Below, in pieces: positions 36,534 to 45,344 of a DNA stretch of 64,000 nt. Below the pieces are notes generated by a model that worked only from the letters and a program-made list of their open reading frames with translations, made no database searches and was not told where the DNA came from. The translations under genes were made by a program, and so were the position numbers. Within the stretch, counting starts at the first letter, position 1. Each line of letters begins with the position of its first letter. The DNA comes from Paracoccaceae bacterium (GTDB taxonomy: Bacteria > Pseudomonadota > Alphaproteobacteria > Rhodobacterales > Rhodobacteraceae): contig JAHRYM010000002.1 in NCBI GenBank assembly GCA_020622085.1, positions 333,281 through 397,280 of the forward strand, read 5' to 3'.

Positions 36534-37826
36534 TCAATCCTCGAAAGGATCGGTGACAAGGATCGTGTCGTCGCGTTCGGGGCTGGTGGAAAGCAGCGCC
36601 ACCGGGCAGTGGATCAGCTCTTCGATCCGGCGCACATACTTGATGGCCGCCGCAGGAAGATCAGCCCAGCTGCGCGCGCCTTGGGTGCTTTCCTGCCAGC
36701 CTTCCATTTCTTCATAGACCGGCACAACCTTCGATTGCAGCGCCGCCGCCGTCGGCAGGTAGTCATAATGCTTGCCGTCGATTTCGTATCCGACGCAGAT
36801 CTTCAGCGTCTGAAACCCGTCCAGAACGTCAAGCTTGGTCAGCGCGATGCCGTTCACGCCGGAAATCGCGCAGGTCTGGCGGACCAGAACCGCGTCGAAC
36901 CAGCCGCAGCGGCGCTTGCGGCCCGTGACCGTGCCGAATTCATGGCCCCTTTCGCCCAGACGCTGGCCGTCGCCATCGGTCAGCTCAGTCGGGAAAGGCC
37001 CCTCGCCCACACGCGTCGTATAGGCCTTGACGATCCCCAGCACGAAGCCGATGGCACTGGGGCCAAGACCGGTGCCCGTCGCCGCCATCCCGGACATTGT
37101 GGTTGACGAAGTGACGTAAGGGTAGGTGCCGAAGTCGATATCCAGAAGCGAGCCCTGCGCGCCCTCGAACAGGATGCGCTTGCCGGCGCGGCGGGATTCG
37201 TTCAGCACCTTCCAGACCGGCTGCGCAAAGGCCAGAAGCTTTGGCGCGATCTCCTTGAGCTTCGCGGTCAGCTCCGCCCGGTCGATCGGCGTGGCCCCCA
37301 GCCCCGCGCGCAGCGCATCATGGTGGGCAAGCAGCCGGTCCAGCCGGCTTTCCAGCGTTTCGTCATCTGCCAGATCGGCAACCCGGATCGTGCGGCGGCC
37401 GACCTTGTCTTCGTAGGCGGGGCCGATGCCGCGGCCGGTGGTGCCGATCTTGGCCGTGCCCGCGGCTTCCTCACGCAGCTTGTCCAGATCCTGGTGCAGC
37501 GGCAGGATCAGCGGAGTGTTTTCAGCGATCATCAGGTTTTCGGTCGAGATCGACACACCCTGCGCGGTCAGCTTGTCGATTTCGGCAAACAGCGCCCAGG
37601 GGTCGAGCACCACGCCGTTGCCGATCACCGCGAGCTTGCCCGGCCGCACGATCCCCGAGGGCAGCAGCGACAGCTTGAAGACGGTGTTGCCCACCACCAG
37701 CGTATGGCCGGCGTTGTGCCCGCCCTGGAAGCGCGCGATCACATCGGCCCGTTCCGAGAGCCAATCGACGATCTTGCCCTTGCCCTCATCGCCCCACTGG
37801 GCCCCGACTACGACGACATTGGCCAT
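36534..37826 (-). CDS. purA: Adenylosuccinate synthetase
   Basis: A 430-residue enzyme that joins IMP and aspartate with GTP on the way to [17 protein letters not shown] (residues 10-23) is the GTP loop, GGHNAGHT follows, [14 protein letters not shown] and [17 protein letters not shown] are further signatures. The ATG at 37826 (MANVVVV) has GGAGTCGAAC upstream; the longer frame adds an unrelated extension. It is followed directly by the DUF2842 gene. Confidence 0.97.
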   Translation of the reverse strand: MANVVVVGAQWGDEGKGKIVDWLSERADVIARFQGGHNAGHTLVVGNTVFKLSLLPSGIVRPGKLAVIGNGVVLDPWALFAEIDKLTAQGVSISTENLMIAENTPLILPLHQDLDKLREEAAGTAKIGTTGRGIGPAYEDKVGRRTIRVADLADDETLESRLDRLLAHHDALRAGLGATPIDRAELTAKLKEIAPKLLAFAQPVWKVLNESRRAGKRILFEGAQGSLLDIDFGTYPYVTSSTTMSGMAATGTGLGPSAIGFVLGIVKAYTTRVGEGPFPTELTDGDGQRLGERGHEFGTVTGRKRRCGWFDAVLVRQTCAISGVNGIALTKLDVLDGFQTLKICVGYEIDGKHYDYLPTAAALQSKVVPVYEEMEGWQESTQGARSWADLPAAAIKYVRRIEELIHCPVALLSTSPERDDTILVTDPFED

Positions 37827-38023
37827 GTTCGACTCCTTCGGATGGCAAACCCGCGCCGGTATAGCGGCAGGGCGGGGCCGGGGAAACCCGTAAATCGGCA
37901 CCGCTTTGGCGGTTTCTTTCCCGCGCCGGCCAGACCTTGCCGCGTCAGGTGCCGGAAAGCGCCTTGCGTGACGCCCCCCTTGCGCCTAGATAGGCGCGTC
38001 AGCGTCTTTAGGCCAAGGGCACC

Positions 38024-38458
38024 ATGGAAAACGTCGTTCTTACCATTCATCTGATCCTTGCCCTTCTGCTGATCGGCGTGGTGCTCCTGCAACGCAACGA
38101 GGGTGGCGCACTTCTGTCCGGGGGCGGTGCGATGACGGCGCGGGGTGCGGCAAACGTTCTGACCAAGCTGACCTGGATCTTTGCCGTGGCCTTCTTCATC
38201 ACCTCGATCGCATTGACGGTCGTGGCGTCGCAGAAGGCCAAGGGTGGTTCGGTCATCGACCTCCTGCCCGGAGCCACGGCCCCCGCCGCGCCGGAAACTC
38301 CGGTTCCGACCGCGCCAACGGGTGATATCCTGCCGCCCGCATCGGGGGATGCGCCCGTCGCACCGACCGCGCCGGTTCCTCCGTCTGCCCCTGCCTCAAC
38401 TGCGCCGGCCACTGATGCACCTGCGGCACCCGCAACCCCGGCTCCGGCTTCCAACTGA
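38024..38458 (+). CDS. secG: SecG, protein translocase subunit
   Basis: A 144-residue inner-membrane subunit of the SecYEG translocon. Two membrane helices (about residues 5-22 and 50-70) flank the conserved cytoplasmic segment LLQRNEGGALLSGGG. The C-terminal 60 residues are almost wholly Ala, Pro and Thr with no hydrophobic core, longer than in Escherichia coli. It lies divergently from purA across 197 bases and upstream of pyrG; secG-pyrG is a common alphaproteobacterial pair. Confidence 0.93.
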   Translation: MENVVLTIHLILALLLIGVVLLQRNEGGALLSGGGAMTARGAANVLTKLTWIFAVAFFITSIALTVVASQKAKGGSVIDLLPGATAPAAPETPVPTAPTGDILPPASGDAPVAPTAPVPPSAPASTAPATDAPAAPATPAPASN

Positions 38459-38573
38459 TACAGCGGTCGGCGCGGCCCTGCATCTGGGCCGTATTCCGGC
38501 ACTCACGACTACAGTTTGCGGTCCTGTTGCGGGAGGGCGGCGAATCTGATAACCGTTTGCTCCCGTGATGTCC

Positions 38574-38592
38574 TGTCCGGCCGGACCGGACA
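38574..38592. repeat. Inverted repeat upstream of pyrG
   Basis: TGTCCGG (38574-38580) and CCGGACA (38586-38592) are perfect complements around five bases, ending 46 bases before the pyrG start. It could be an operator or a 5' UTR hairpin; there is no T run. Confidence 0.55.
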
Positions 38593-38638
38593 AAAGGTGA
38601 AATTCGGGGCGTTTGCCCAAGCCCCACGGGAGACCCAC

Positions 38639-40282
38639 ATGGCGCGTTACGTATTCATCACCGGCGGTGTGGTTTCTTCGCTTGGCAAGGGCCTTGCCTC
38701 GGCGGCGCTGGGGGCGCTGTTGCAGGCGCGGGGCTTCACGGTCAGGCTGCGCAAGCTTGATCCCTACCTGAACGTCGATCCCGGCACGATGTCGCCCTTC
38801 GAACATGGCGAGGTCTTCGTGACCGACGACGGCGCGGAAACCGACCTGGACCTGGGCCATTACGAACGCTTCACCGGCGTGTCGGCGCGCAAGACGGATT
38901 CGATTTCGTCGGGGCGGATCTATTCCAACGTGCTGGAGAAGGAACGCCGTGGCGACTACCTGGGCAAGACGATCCAGGTGGTTCCGCACGTCACCAACGA
39001 AATCAAGGGCTTCCTGAAGATCGGCGCGGATGAGGTCGACTTCATGCTCTGTGAAATCGGCGGCACGGTCGGCGATATCGAGGGCCTGCCCTTCTTCGAG
39101 GCGATCCGCCAGTTCATCCACGAACGCCCGCGCGGCGAATGCATCCTGATGCACCTGACGCTGCTGCCCTATCTGGCGGCGAGCGGCGAGTTGAAGACCA
39201 AGCCCACGCAGCATTCGGTCAAGGAATTGCAGTCGATCGGCCTGGCCCCCGATGTTCTGGTCTGCCGGTCGGAACATCCGATCCCGCAGAAGGAACGCGA
39301 AAAGATCGCGCTGTTCTGCAACGTCCGCAAAGAGGCGGTGATCGCCGCCTATGACCTGAAGACGATCTACGAGGCGCCGCTTGCCTATCACCGCGAGGGG
39401 CTCGACCAGGCGGTTCTGGATGCCTTCATGATCAGCCCCGCCCCGCGCCCTGACCTGACCCGCTGGGAAGACGTGATGGACCGGCTGACCAATGCCGAGG
39501 GCGAGGTGCATGTCGCCATCGTGGGCAAATACACACAGCTGGAAGACGCCTACAAATCCATCGCCGAGGCGCTGACCCACGGCGGCATGGCCAACCGGGT
39601 GCGCGTGAAGGCCGAATGGATCGACGCCGAGATCTTCGAACGCGAAGACCCCGCGCCCTATCTGGAGCCGTTCCAGGCGATCCTGGTCCCCGGCGGCTTT
39701 GGCGAACGCGGCACCGAAGGCAAGATCAAGGCGGCGCAATATGCCCGCGAAAAGGGCATCCCCTACCTGGGCATCTGTCTGGGCATGCAGATGGCGGTGA
39801 TCGAGGCGGCGCGGAACCTGGCCGGGATGGCCAATGCCGGCTCCGAGGAGTTTGACCATGAAAAGGGCGAGCGCCGCTTCACTCCGGTCGTCTATCATCT
39901 GAAGGAATGGGTGCAGGGCAACCACAAGGTCGCCCGCAAGCGCGAAGACGCCAAGGGCGGCACGATGCGGCTTGGCGCCTATAACGCGACGCTGGTGCCG
40001 GGGTCGAAGGTCGCCGAGGTTTATGGCAGCACCCATATCGAGGAACGCCACCGCCACCGCTACGAGGTCGACATCCAGTACAAGGACAAGCTGGAAAGCT
40101 GCGGGATGATGTTCTCGGGGTTGAGCCCGGACGGAAAGCTGCCCGAGATCGTCGAGGTCAAGGACCATCCCTGGTTCATCGGCGTTCAGTTCCACCCCGA
40201 ATTGAAGTCGAAGCCCTTCGCACCGCATCCGCTGTTTGCCGATTTCATCCGCGCCGCGGTCGACACCGACCGGCTGGTTTAG
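38639..40282 (+). CDS. pyrG: CTP synthase
   Basis: A 547-residue enzyme converting UTP to CTP with ATP and glutamine. The synthetase domain begins [18 protein letters not shown] and has [13 protein letters not shown] and [10 protein letters not shown]; the C-terminal class I amidotransferase domain has the PGGFGERG loop, catalytic cysteine in YLGICLGMQ and the His-Glu pair in [12 protein letters not shown]. The start follows GGGAGACC. The CBS-pair gene follows after 46 bases. Confidence 0.97.
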   Translation: MARYVFITGGVVSSLGKGLASAALGALLQARGFTVRLRKLDPYLNVDPGTMSPFEHGEVFVTDDGAETDLDLGHYERFTGVSARKTDSISSGRIYSNVLEKERRGDYLGKTIQVVPHVTNEIKGFLKIGADEVDFMLCEIGGTVGDIEGLPFFEAIRQFIHERPRGECILMHLTLLPYLAASGELKTKPTQHSVKELQSIGLAPDVLVCRSEHPIPQKEREKIALFCNVRKEAVIAAYDLKTIYEAPLAYHREGLDQAVLDAFMISPAPRPDLTRWEDVMDRLTNAEGEVHVAIVGKYTQLEDAYKSIAEALTHGGMANRVRVKAEWIDAEIFEREDPAPYLEPFQAILVPGGFGERGTEGKIKAAQYAREKGIPYLGICLGMQMAVIEAARNLAGMANAGSEEFDHEKGERRFTPVVYHLKEWVQGNHKVARKREDAKGGTMRLGAYNATLVPGSKVAEVYGSTHIEERHRHRYEVDIQYKDKLESCGMMFSGLSPDGKLPEIVEVKDHPWFIGVQFHPELKSKPFAPHPLFADFIRAAVDTDRLV

Positions 40283-40328
40283 CGCCAGCGCAGCGCCCTT
40301 TCCGGGCCGTCTTGCGAAAGGAACGACC

Positions 40329-40748
40329 ATGCTGATCCGCTCTGTCCGCGACATCCTGGGCGACCGTGAATTGCCGCTTGTCACCCGGGACATGACAATC
40401 CGGGCGGCGGCCGAGGTGCTGGATCATTTCAATGTCGGTGCCGTGGTGGTGCTTGATGGCGAGCGGCTGGTCGGCATCCTGTCCGAACGCGACATCATCC
40501 GCCGCTGCATCGCGCAAGGCGCCGATCCGGTGACCAGCCTTGTGACCGAGGCGATGACCCCTGCCCCGGCGACCGTTGCCGCGAACGACGGGGTAGCCGA
40601 AGCCTTTGCGCGGATGACGGACGGCCACTTCCGCCATCTGCCCGTTATGGAGGGCACCCGTTGCATCGGCCTGCTGTCGGTGCGTGACGTGCCGACCGAA
40701 TACCGCATGATGCATGAACGTTTCCAGGAAATGCGCCGCGGGAATTGA
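40329..40748 (+). CDS. CBS-domain pair protein
   Basis: A 139-residue cytoplasmic protein made of two CBS motifs: the first contains VGAVVVLDGERLVGILSERD and the second HFRHLPVMEGTRCIGLLSVRD. CBS pairs bind adenosine nucleotides or NAD and act as energy or ion sensors. There is no catalytic domain. GAAAGGAACGACC precedes the ATG. Following pyrG on the same strand, it may be co-transcribed, which would place a nucleotide sensor beside a nucleotide-synthesis gene. Confidence 0.9.
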   Translation: MLIRSVRDILGDRELPLVTRDMTIRAAAEVLDHFNVGAVVVLDGERLVGILSERDIIRRCIAQGADPVTSLVTEAMTPAPATVAANDGVAEAFARMTDGHFRHLPVMEGTRCIGLLSVRDVPTEYRMMHERFQEMRRGN

Positions 40749-40800
40749 AGCTGCGCCCGCGTATCGCGGCCGCCTGGCAGATCTGCCGGGTGCCCGGATG

Positions 40801-40835
40801 AAAAAGGCGCCGCCCCGACCTGCGGAACGACGCCT
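40801..40835 (-). terminator. Probable terminator of the TerC gene
   Basis: On the minus strand AGGCG...CGCCT with inner CCGC/GCGG pairing is followed by five T residues, 21 bases beyond the terC-type stop codon. The stem has mismatches. Confidence 0.5.
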
Positions 40836-40855
40836 GGCATTCAACAAGAAATATC

Positions 40856-41524
40856 CTAGCCGAAGATACCGGCCGCCGCGATCGCCGGTTCCACCTCGTT
40901 CCAGCCTTCCCACATCATCTTGAGCGCAACGTAAAGGATGATGGCCAATCCGACATAGGCGATCCAGTGCCAGCGGTTGAGCAGCCGCGCGATGAAGGTC
41001 GCCGCAAGCCCCATCAGCGCAATCGACAGCGCCAGCCCGATGATCAGCACCGTCGGGTGTTCACGCGCGGCGCCCGCCACGGCCAGCACGTTGTCAAGAG
41101 ACATCGAAACGTCGGCGATGACGATCTGCCACGCGGCCTGTTTGAAGGTCTTGCGCGGGGCGCCGCCACCAAGCGTGCCATCGGCGTTCAAGTCCTCGCC
41201 GGTCAGGGCTTCGGTCGCATCCAGTTCACGCGCGTGCTGGCCAACCTGCAATTCGCGCCACATCTTCCAGCAGACCCACAACAGCAGGATGCCCCCCGCC
41301 AGCAGCAGGCCCGTAATCGCCAGAAGCTGTGTGGTGATCAATGCAAAGCCGATCCGCAGCACGGTGGCGGCGATGATGCCGATGATGATTGCCCTGCTGC
41401 GCTGATCCCGTGGCAGGCCCGCCGCCGCAAGCCCGATGACAACGGCGTTGTCACCGGCCAGAACAAGGTCGATCGCCATGACCTGCAGCAGGGCGTAGAA
41501 GCCTGCCGCCGTGAAGATTTCCAT
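40856..41524 (-). CDS. TerC family integral membrane protein (YjbE-like)
   Basis: A 222-residue membrane protein with about seven helices and the two TerC acidic signatures, VMAIDLVLAGDNAVVIG near the N-terminus and IADVSMSLDNVLAVAGA in the second half. TerC proteins are linked to metal ion export, including manganese, and to tellurite resistance. A hydrophilic loop of about 40 residues joins the two halves. ATG at 41524 (MEIFTAAG) follows ACAGG; an ATG at 41536 is an alternative. No metal riboswitch was recognised upstream. Confidence 0.87.
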   Translation of the reverse strand: MEIFTAAGFYALLQVMAIDLVLAGDNAVVIGLAAAGLPRDQRSRAIIIGIIAATVLRIGFALITTQLLAITGLLLAGGILLLWVCWKMWRELQVGQHARELDATEALTGEDLNADGTLGGGAPRKTFKQAAWQIVIADVSMSLDNVLAVAGAAREHPTVLIIGLALSIALMGLAATFIARLLNRWHWIAYVGLAIILYVALKMMWEGWNEVEPAIAAAGIFG

Positions 41525-41688
41525 GCCTGTCCCCATGTTTTTTGACCGGCCAGCCGGGCCGGTGCTGCGGGCTAGGTAAGAAGGAGCGCGGGCAAATGCA
41601 ACCTCTGCTCCGGCGGGATCATGGGCTTGCGGCGTGATGTTTTCCTGTTCTAGGCTGTGCGGCACTGGAATGATCACGGGGATCGCGC

Positions 41689-41988
41689 ATGCCCAAGGCC
41701 TATTGGATCGGACATGTCACGGTGAACGACCCGGCACTCTATGAGGACTACCGGAAGGCCAATGCTGCGGCCTTCAAAGCCTACGGCGGGCGCTTTCTGG
41801 TCCGTGGCGGCGCGCAGGAGGTGGTCGAGGGCCGGCTTCGCCCCCGTGCCGTGGTGGTCGAGTTCCCCGATATTGACGCCGCACGGGCGTGCTATGCCAG
41901 CGCCGAATATCGCGCGGCCATGGAAAGCCGGCTTCCCGCCGCCATCGCCGATCTTTGCATCGTCGAGGGCTGGGATCCCGAGGCATGA
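41689..41988 (+). CDS. DUF1330 family protein
   Basis: A 99-residue ferredoxin-like-fold protein. The start PKAYWIGHVTVNDPALYEDY, the GGRFLVRGG middle and SAEYRAAMESR end are the standard DUF1330 pattern. Small dimeric enzymes or binding proteins share this fold, but no function is assigned. It is read divergently from the TerC gene. Confidence 0.92.
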   Translation: MPKAYWIGHVTVNDPALYEDYRKANAAAFKAYGGRFLVRGGAQEVVEGRLRPRAVVVEFPDIDAARACYASAEYRAAMESRLPAAIADLCIVEGWDPEA

Positions 41989-42124
41989 TCCGCCGGATGC
42001 GGCTGTTGCACCGACCCGGCATTTGCGCGACCCGGCCATGCACCATGTCGACCGGTCGGGCGCAATGTCGGCGCAATGCCGGCAAAGGATGGCGGAAAGG
42101 CCCACCATATCCTATATCGCCAGC

Positions 42125-42562
42125 ATGATCTCGAGACTCCTTTCCGCCCTGACGCGCCCAGCGCCCACCCGCCTGTCCGCCGAGGACGAGCGTCTGGCCC
42201 TTGCCGCACTTCTTGTCCGGGTCGCGCGGGCCGACAATGTTTATGGCGACGACGAGGTTGCCCGCATAGACCGCGTGCTTTGCGAGCGTTACGCCATGTC
42301 GCCCTTCGAGGTGACGGGCCTGCGCGCCCGGGCCGAGGCGCTGGAAAGCGATGCCCCGGACACGGTGCGCTTCACCCGGGCGTTGAAGGATGCCGTGCCG
42401 CATGAGGAACGCCTGGCCCTGTTGTCGGCAATGTGGTCGGTGGCGCTCAGCGATGGGGACCGTGGCGCCGAGGAGGATGCGCTGATCCGGATGGTGTCCA
42501 ATCTTCTGGGTATTTCCGATCTGGAAAGCGCGCTTGCCCGAAAACAGGTTGACCGGGGCTGA
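42125..42562 (+). CDS. TerB-family (tellurite resistance) cytoplasmic protein
   Basis: A 145-residue all-helical protein with the TerB-like domain. LAALLVRVARADNVYGDDEVARID has the acidic metal-binding helix turn of the family, and ALLSAMWSVALSDGDRGAEEDALIRMVS is the repeated second half. TerB binds calcium or other metals. TerC and TerB genes lie 600 bases apart here, divergently, with a DUF1330 gene between, suggesting a loose functional link. The start (MISRLLS) lacks a strong ribosome site. Confidence 0.85.
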   Translation: MISRLLSALTRPAPTRLSAEDERLALAALLVRVARADNVYGDDEVARIDRVLCERYAMSPFEVTGLRARAEALESDAPDTVRFTRALKDAVPHEERLALLSAMWSVALSDGDRGAEEDALIRMVSNLLGISDLESALARKQVDRG

Positions 42563-42724
42563 GAAAGGCCACGCCGCCCGGTAATGTGGCGGGCCGCCCG
42601 CCCTCTGTCTCGGCCGCTCTCCGACGGGCCCGAGGGTTGCCCCGGCGCCCCGATGTCCGTCGCGCCCGGATATCGCGCCGCTGCCAAGCGGGGCCCGTGT
42701 CCGCCGCTTTGCCGTGCCTGACCG

Positions 42725-42764
42725 GCCAGAATGGTGGTTTTACCGGGAATTATCGCCAGAATGG
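42725..42764. promoter_or_regulatory. Direct repeat in front of the amine uptake/ligation operon
   Basis: GCCAGAATGG occurs at 42725-42734 and 42755-42764, exactly 30 bases apart, about three helical turns. It lies 67-106 bases upstream of the first gene of the ABC transporter block, in locally AT-richer sequence. It could be a tandem operator; the regulator is unknown. Confidence 0.5.
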
Positions 42765-42830
42765 CCGTTGCATTACGGCAGATTTTTCGACCTACTCTGA
42801 GCCGGGGAAGAGAAATTGATAAAAAAATCC

Positions 42831-43607
42831 ATGACCGAAGCCGCGCCGGTAATAGAAATCCGGAATCTGCACAAATCCTACGGCGATCTCGAGGTGCTGA
42901 AGGGTGTCTCGATCGCGGCCCGCCGGGGGCAGGTCGTGTCACTGATCGGATCGTCGGGCTCGGGGAAATCCACGCTTCTGCGCTGCGCCAACTTGCTTGA
43001 GGACAGCCAGCAGGGCGAGGTGCTGTTCGAAGGCGAGGCCGTGCGCTGGAAGGGCACCGGGCCGGGCCGTCATCCGGCCGACCGGGCGCAGGTGACGCGG
43101 ATCCGCACCAACCTGTCGATGGTTTTCCAGCAGTTCAACCTGTGGTCCCACATGACCATCCTGCAAAACATCATGGAGGCGCCCGTCACCGTCCTTGGCC
43201 GTGACCGGGCAGAAGTCGAGGCATCGGCACGGCGCTATCTGGACAAGGTCGGCATTGGCGAAAAGGCCAGCGCCTGGCCCGCGCAGCTTTCGGGCGGCCA
43301 GCAGCAGCGCGCCGCCATCGCCCGCGCCCTTTGCATGGAGCCGAAGGCGCTGTTGTTCGACGAGCCGACCTCGGCGCTGGACCCGGAACTGGAACAGGAG
43401 GTCGTCCGAGTCATCAAGGCGCTTGCCGACGAGGGCCGCACGATGCTGCTGGTCACGCATGACATGCGGCTGGCGCGGGATGTGTCCGACCATGTGGTGT
43501 TCCTGCACAAGGGCCTGATCGAGGAAGAGGGCGCACCCGCCCAGCTGTTCGGCACGCCCCGCACCGACCGCCTGCGCCAGTTCCTGAGCGCGACCGAAGC
43601 GGCCTGA
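42831..43607 (+). CDS. Polar amino acid-type ABC transporter, ATPase subunit
   Basis: A 258-residue ABC ATPase of the HisP/GlnQ/OccP group. Walker A is GSSGSGKST, the Q-loop is VFQQFNLWSH, the ABC signature LSGGQQQR, Walker B LLFDEPTSALDPE and the H-loop THDM. The insertion RWKGTGPGRHPADRAQVTRIRT before the Q-loop is typical of basic amino acid/opine transporters. ATG at 42831 (MTEAAP) is typical of relatives; an upstream TTG at 42816 with GGGAAGAG is possible. First gene of an apparent eight-gene block. Confidence 0.92.
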   Translation: MTEAAPVIEIRNLHKSYGDLEVLKGVSIAARRGQVVSLIGSSGSGKSTLLRCANLLEDSQQGEVLFEGEAVRWKGTGPGRHPADRAQVTRIRTNLSMVFQQFNLWSHMTILQNIMEAPVTVLGRDRAEVEASARRYLDKVGIGEKASAWPAQLSGGQQQRAAIARALCMEPKALLFDEPTSALDPELEQEVVRVIKALADEGRTMLLVTHDMRLARDVSDHVVFLHKGLIEEEGAPAQLFGTPRTDRLRQFLSATEAA

Positions 43608-43651
43608 ACCAAACACAACCAAGACCCTTCACAAAAACCGGGAGAATGCGA

Positions 43652-44398
43652 ATGAAGACCCTGATTCTTGGCGCCGCGGCGCTGGCCCTGTCTGCGGGCA
43701 TGTCCTTCGGTGCGGAGACGATCCGCATTGCCACCGAAGGCGCCTACCCTCCGTTCAACTTCATCAATGACAAGGGCGAGATCGACGGGTTCGAACGCAA
43801 GCTGGGCGACGAGCTGTGCACGCGTGCTGCGCTGACCTGCGAATGGGTCAAGAACGACTGGGATTCGATCATTCCGAACCTGGTGTCTTCGAACTACGAC
43901 GCGATCATGGCGGGCATGAGCATCACGCCCGAACGCGAGAAGGTCATCGCCTTCACCCAGAACTACATCCCGCCGGCGGACAGCGCCTATGTCGCGCTGA
44001 AGGCCGATGCCAACCTGAATGGCAATATCGCCGCGCAGACCTCGACCATCCAGGCCGGGCATGTGGCGGAAACGGGTGCCACGCTTCTGGAATTCGCCAC
44101 TGCTGACGAAACGGTTGCCGCCGTGCGCAATGGCGAGGCCGATGCCGTCTTTGCCGACCGGGAATACCTTCAGAAGATCGTCGACGAATCGAACGGCGAA
44201 CTGACCTTTGCCGGAGAACCGGTGGCGATTGGTGGCGGCGTCGGCATGGGTCTTCGCCAGTCCGACGCGGAGCTGAAGGCGACCTTCGACAAGGCCATCA
44301 CCTCGATGAAATGCGACGGATCGCTAGACAAGCTGATCGTCGAATACTTCGGCGAAAAGTCGAAGGTCTTCGGCGAGGAAGGCAAGCAGGGCTGCTGA
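43652..44398 (+). CDS. Periplasmic amino acid/amine-binding protein of ABC transporter
   Basis: A 248-residue solute-binding protein (family 3). A signal peptide covers about residues 1-21 (MKTLILGAAALALSAGMSFG). The mature part begins TIRIATEGAYPPFNF and has the family's DGFERKLGDEL and NYDAIMAGMSITPER blocks; two cysteines near residue 60 (ELCTRAALTC) could form a disulfide. The ATG at 43652 has GGGAG seven bases upstream. Its place beside GS-like ligases and a PuuB-like oxidase suggests an amine or ornithine/lysine-type ligand. Confidence 0.93.
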   Translation: MKTLILGAAALALSAGMSFGAETIRIATEGAYPPFNFINDKGEIDGFERKLGDELCTRAALTCEWVKNDWDSIIPNLVSSNYDAIMAGMSITPEREKVIAFTQNYIPPADSAYVALKADANLNGNIAAQTSTIQAGHVAETGATLLEFATADETVAAVRNGEADAVFADREYLQKIVDESNGELTFAGEPVAIGGGVGMGLRQSDAELKATFDKAITSMKCDGSLDKLIVEYFGEKSKVFGEEGKQGC

Positions 44399-44459
44399 CA
44401 AGGAATGGCTGGCGGGACAGCGGTTCCGCCAGCGCCCTTGCAACAGGCCTGAACCCATC

Positions 44460-45344
44460 ATGTTTTCATCCTGCGCCGATCCCAAGGCCCTTGAAGGGCT
44501 CAGCTGGTTCCTGTGCTATCTGACGACAGGAAAGCACCTGCTGTTTCTTGGCTCCTTCGGGACCGTGCTGCTGTTGCTGGCGGTCACCGCACCGGTCGCC
44601 CTTGCACTGGGCTTTGGCGGTGCGCTGGCGGCGCGATCGGCGCTCGCGCCGCTGCGCTGGCTCGGGCGGGTCTACACCGCGATGGTGCGCGGCGTGCCCG
44701 ACATCGTGTTCTTCCTTTTCGTGCCGATCGCGCTGGATCAGGGGCTGGAATACCTGCGCCACCGCGTGAAATGCCCCGACTGGACCGAGCCGATCCGCAA
44801 GGGCAGCGATTTCGTCGTCTGCCCGGCGGCCAAGCTGCCGCTGTCGAGCGCCCCCGAGTGGGAACATCAGGTCTATGCCTTCGTTCTGGCTGTCATCGCC
44901 TTTGCCATCGTCTTCGGGGCCTTTGCCGCCAACGTGATCCACGGCGCCATGAATGCCGTGCCCAAGGCGCAGCTTGAAACCGCCGACGCTTATGGAATGA
45001 CCCCGCGCCAGACCTTCCGGCGCATCCTTGTGCCGCAGATGTGGGTCTATGCGCTGCCGGGGCTCACGAACCTCTGGATGATCCTCATCAAGGCGACGCC
45101 CCTGCTGTTCGTGCTGGGGATCGAGGACATCGTCTATTGGGCGCGCGAGCTTGGCGGATCGAAGACCACGGGCGCCTCGGCCTATCCGCACGGCGACTGG
45201 CGGGTTTATTATTTCTTCGTGCTGCTTTGTTTCTACCTGGGCATGACCAGGCTGTCGGAAATGGTCTTTGCCCGGCTTTACCGCCGCCTCAGCCATGGAC
45301 AGGCGACCCTTGCGGGCGAGCAGATGCGAAAGGCCGACAAATGA
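44460..45344 (+). CDS. ABC transporter permease (HisQ-type, extended)
   Basis: A 294-residue inner-membrane permease. The EAA loop reads LETADAYGMTPRQTFRRI (about residues 172-189), where the ATPase docks. Unlike HisQ (about 230 residues) it has a 40-residue hydrophilic insert (about 100-135) with cysteines at 105 and 121, probably periplasmic and possibly disulfide-linked. Transcribed with the binding protein upstream; its stop overlaps the next permease by four bases (ATGA). Confidence 0.9.
   Translation: MFSSCADPKALEGLSWFLCYLTTGKHLLFLGSFGTVLLLLAVTAPVALALGFGGALAARSALAPLRWLGRVYTAMVRGVPDIVFFLFVPIALDQGLEYLRHRVKCPDWTEPIRKGSDFVVCPAAKLPLSSAPEWEHQVYAFVLAVIAFAIVFGAFAANVIHGAMNAVPKAQLETADAYGMTPRQTFRRILVPQMWVYALPGLTNLWMILIKATPLLFVLGIEDIVYWARELGGSKTTGASAYPHGDWRVYYFFVLLCFYLGMTRLSEMVFARLYRRLSHGQATLAGEQMRKADK

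Noticed and set aside
38396-40393. 665-residue open frame antisense to pyrG
   Set aside because: It mirrors the pyrG codon pattern, lacks any recognisable domain or ribosome site, and is typical of antisense frames in high-GC DNA.
41525-41688. Manganese (yybP-ykoY) riboswitch upstream of the TerC gene
   Set aside because: TerC genes often have one, but the conserved loop sequences could not be found in this gap.
42563-42830. Sigma-54 promoter for the amine operon
   Set aside because: A nitrogen-linked promoter was plausible, but no TGGCAC-N5-TTGC element with correct spacing is present.
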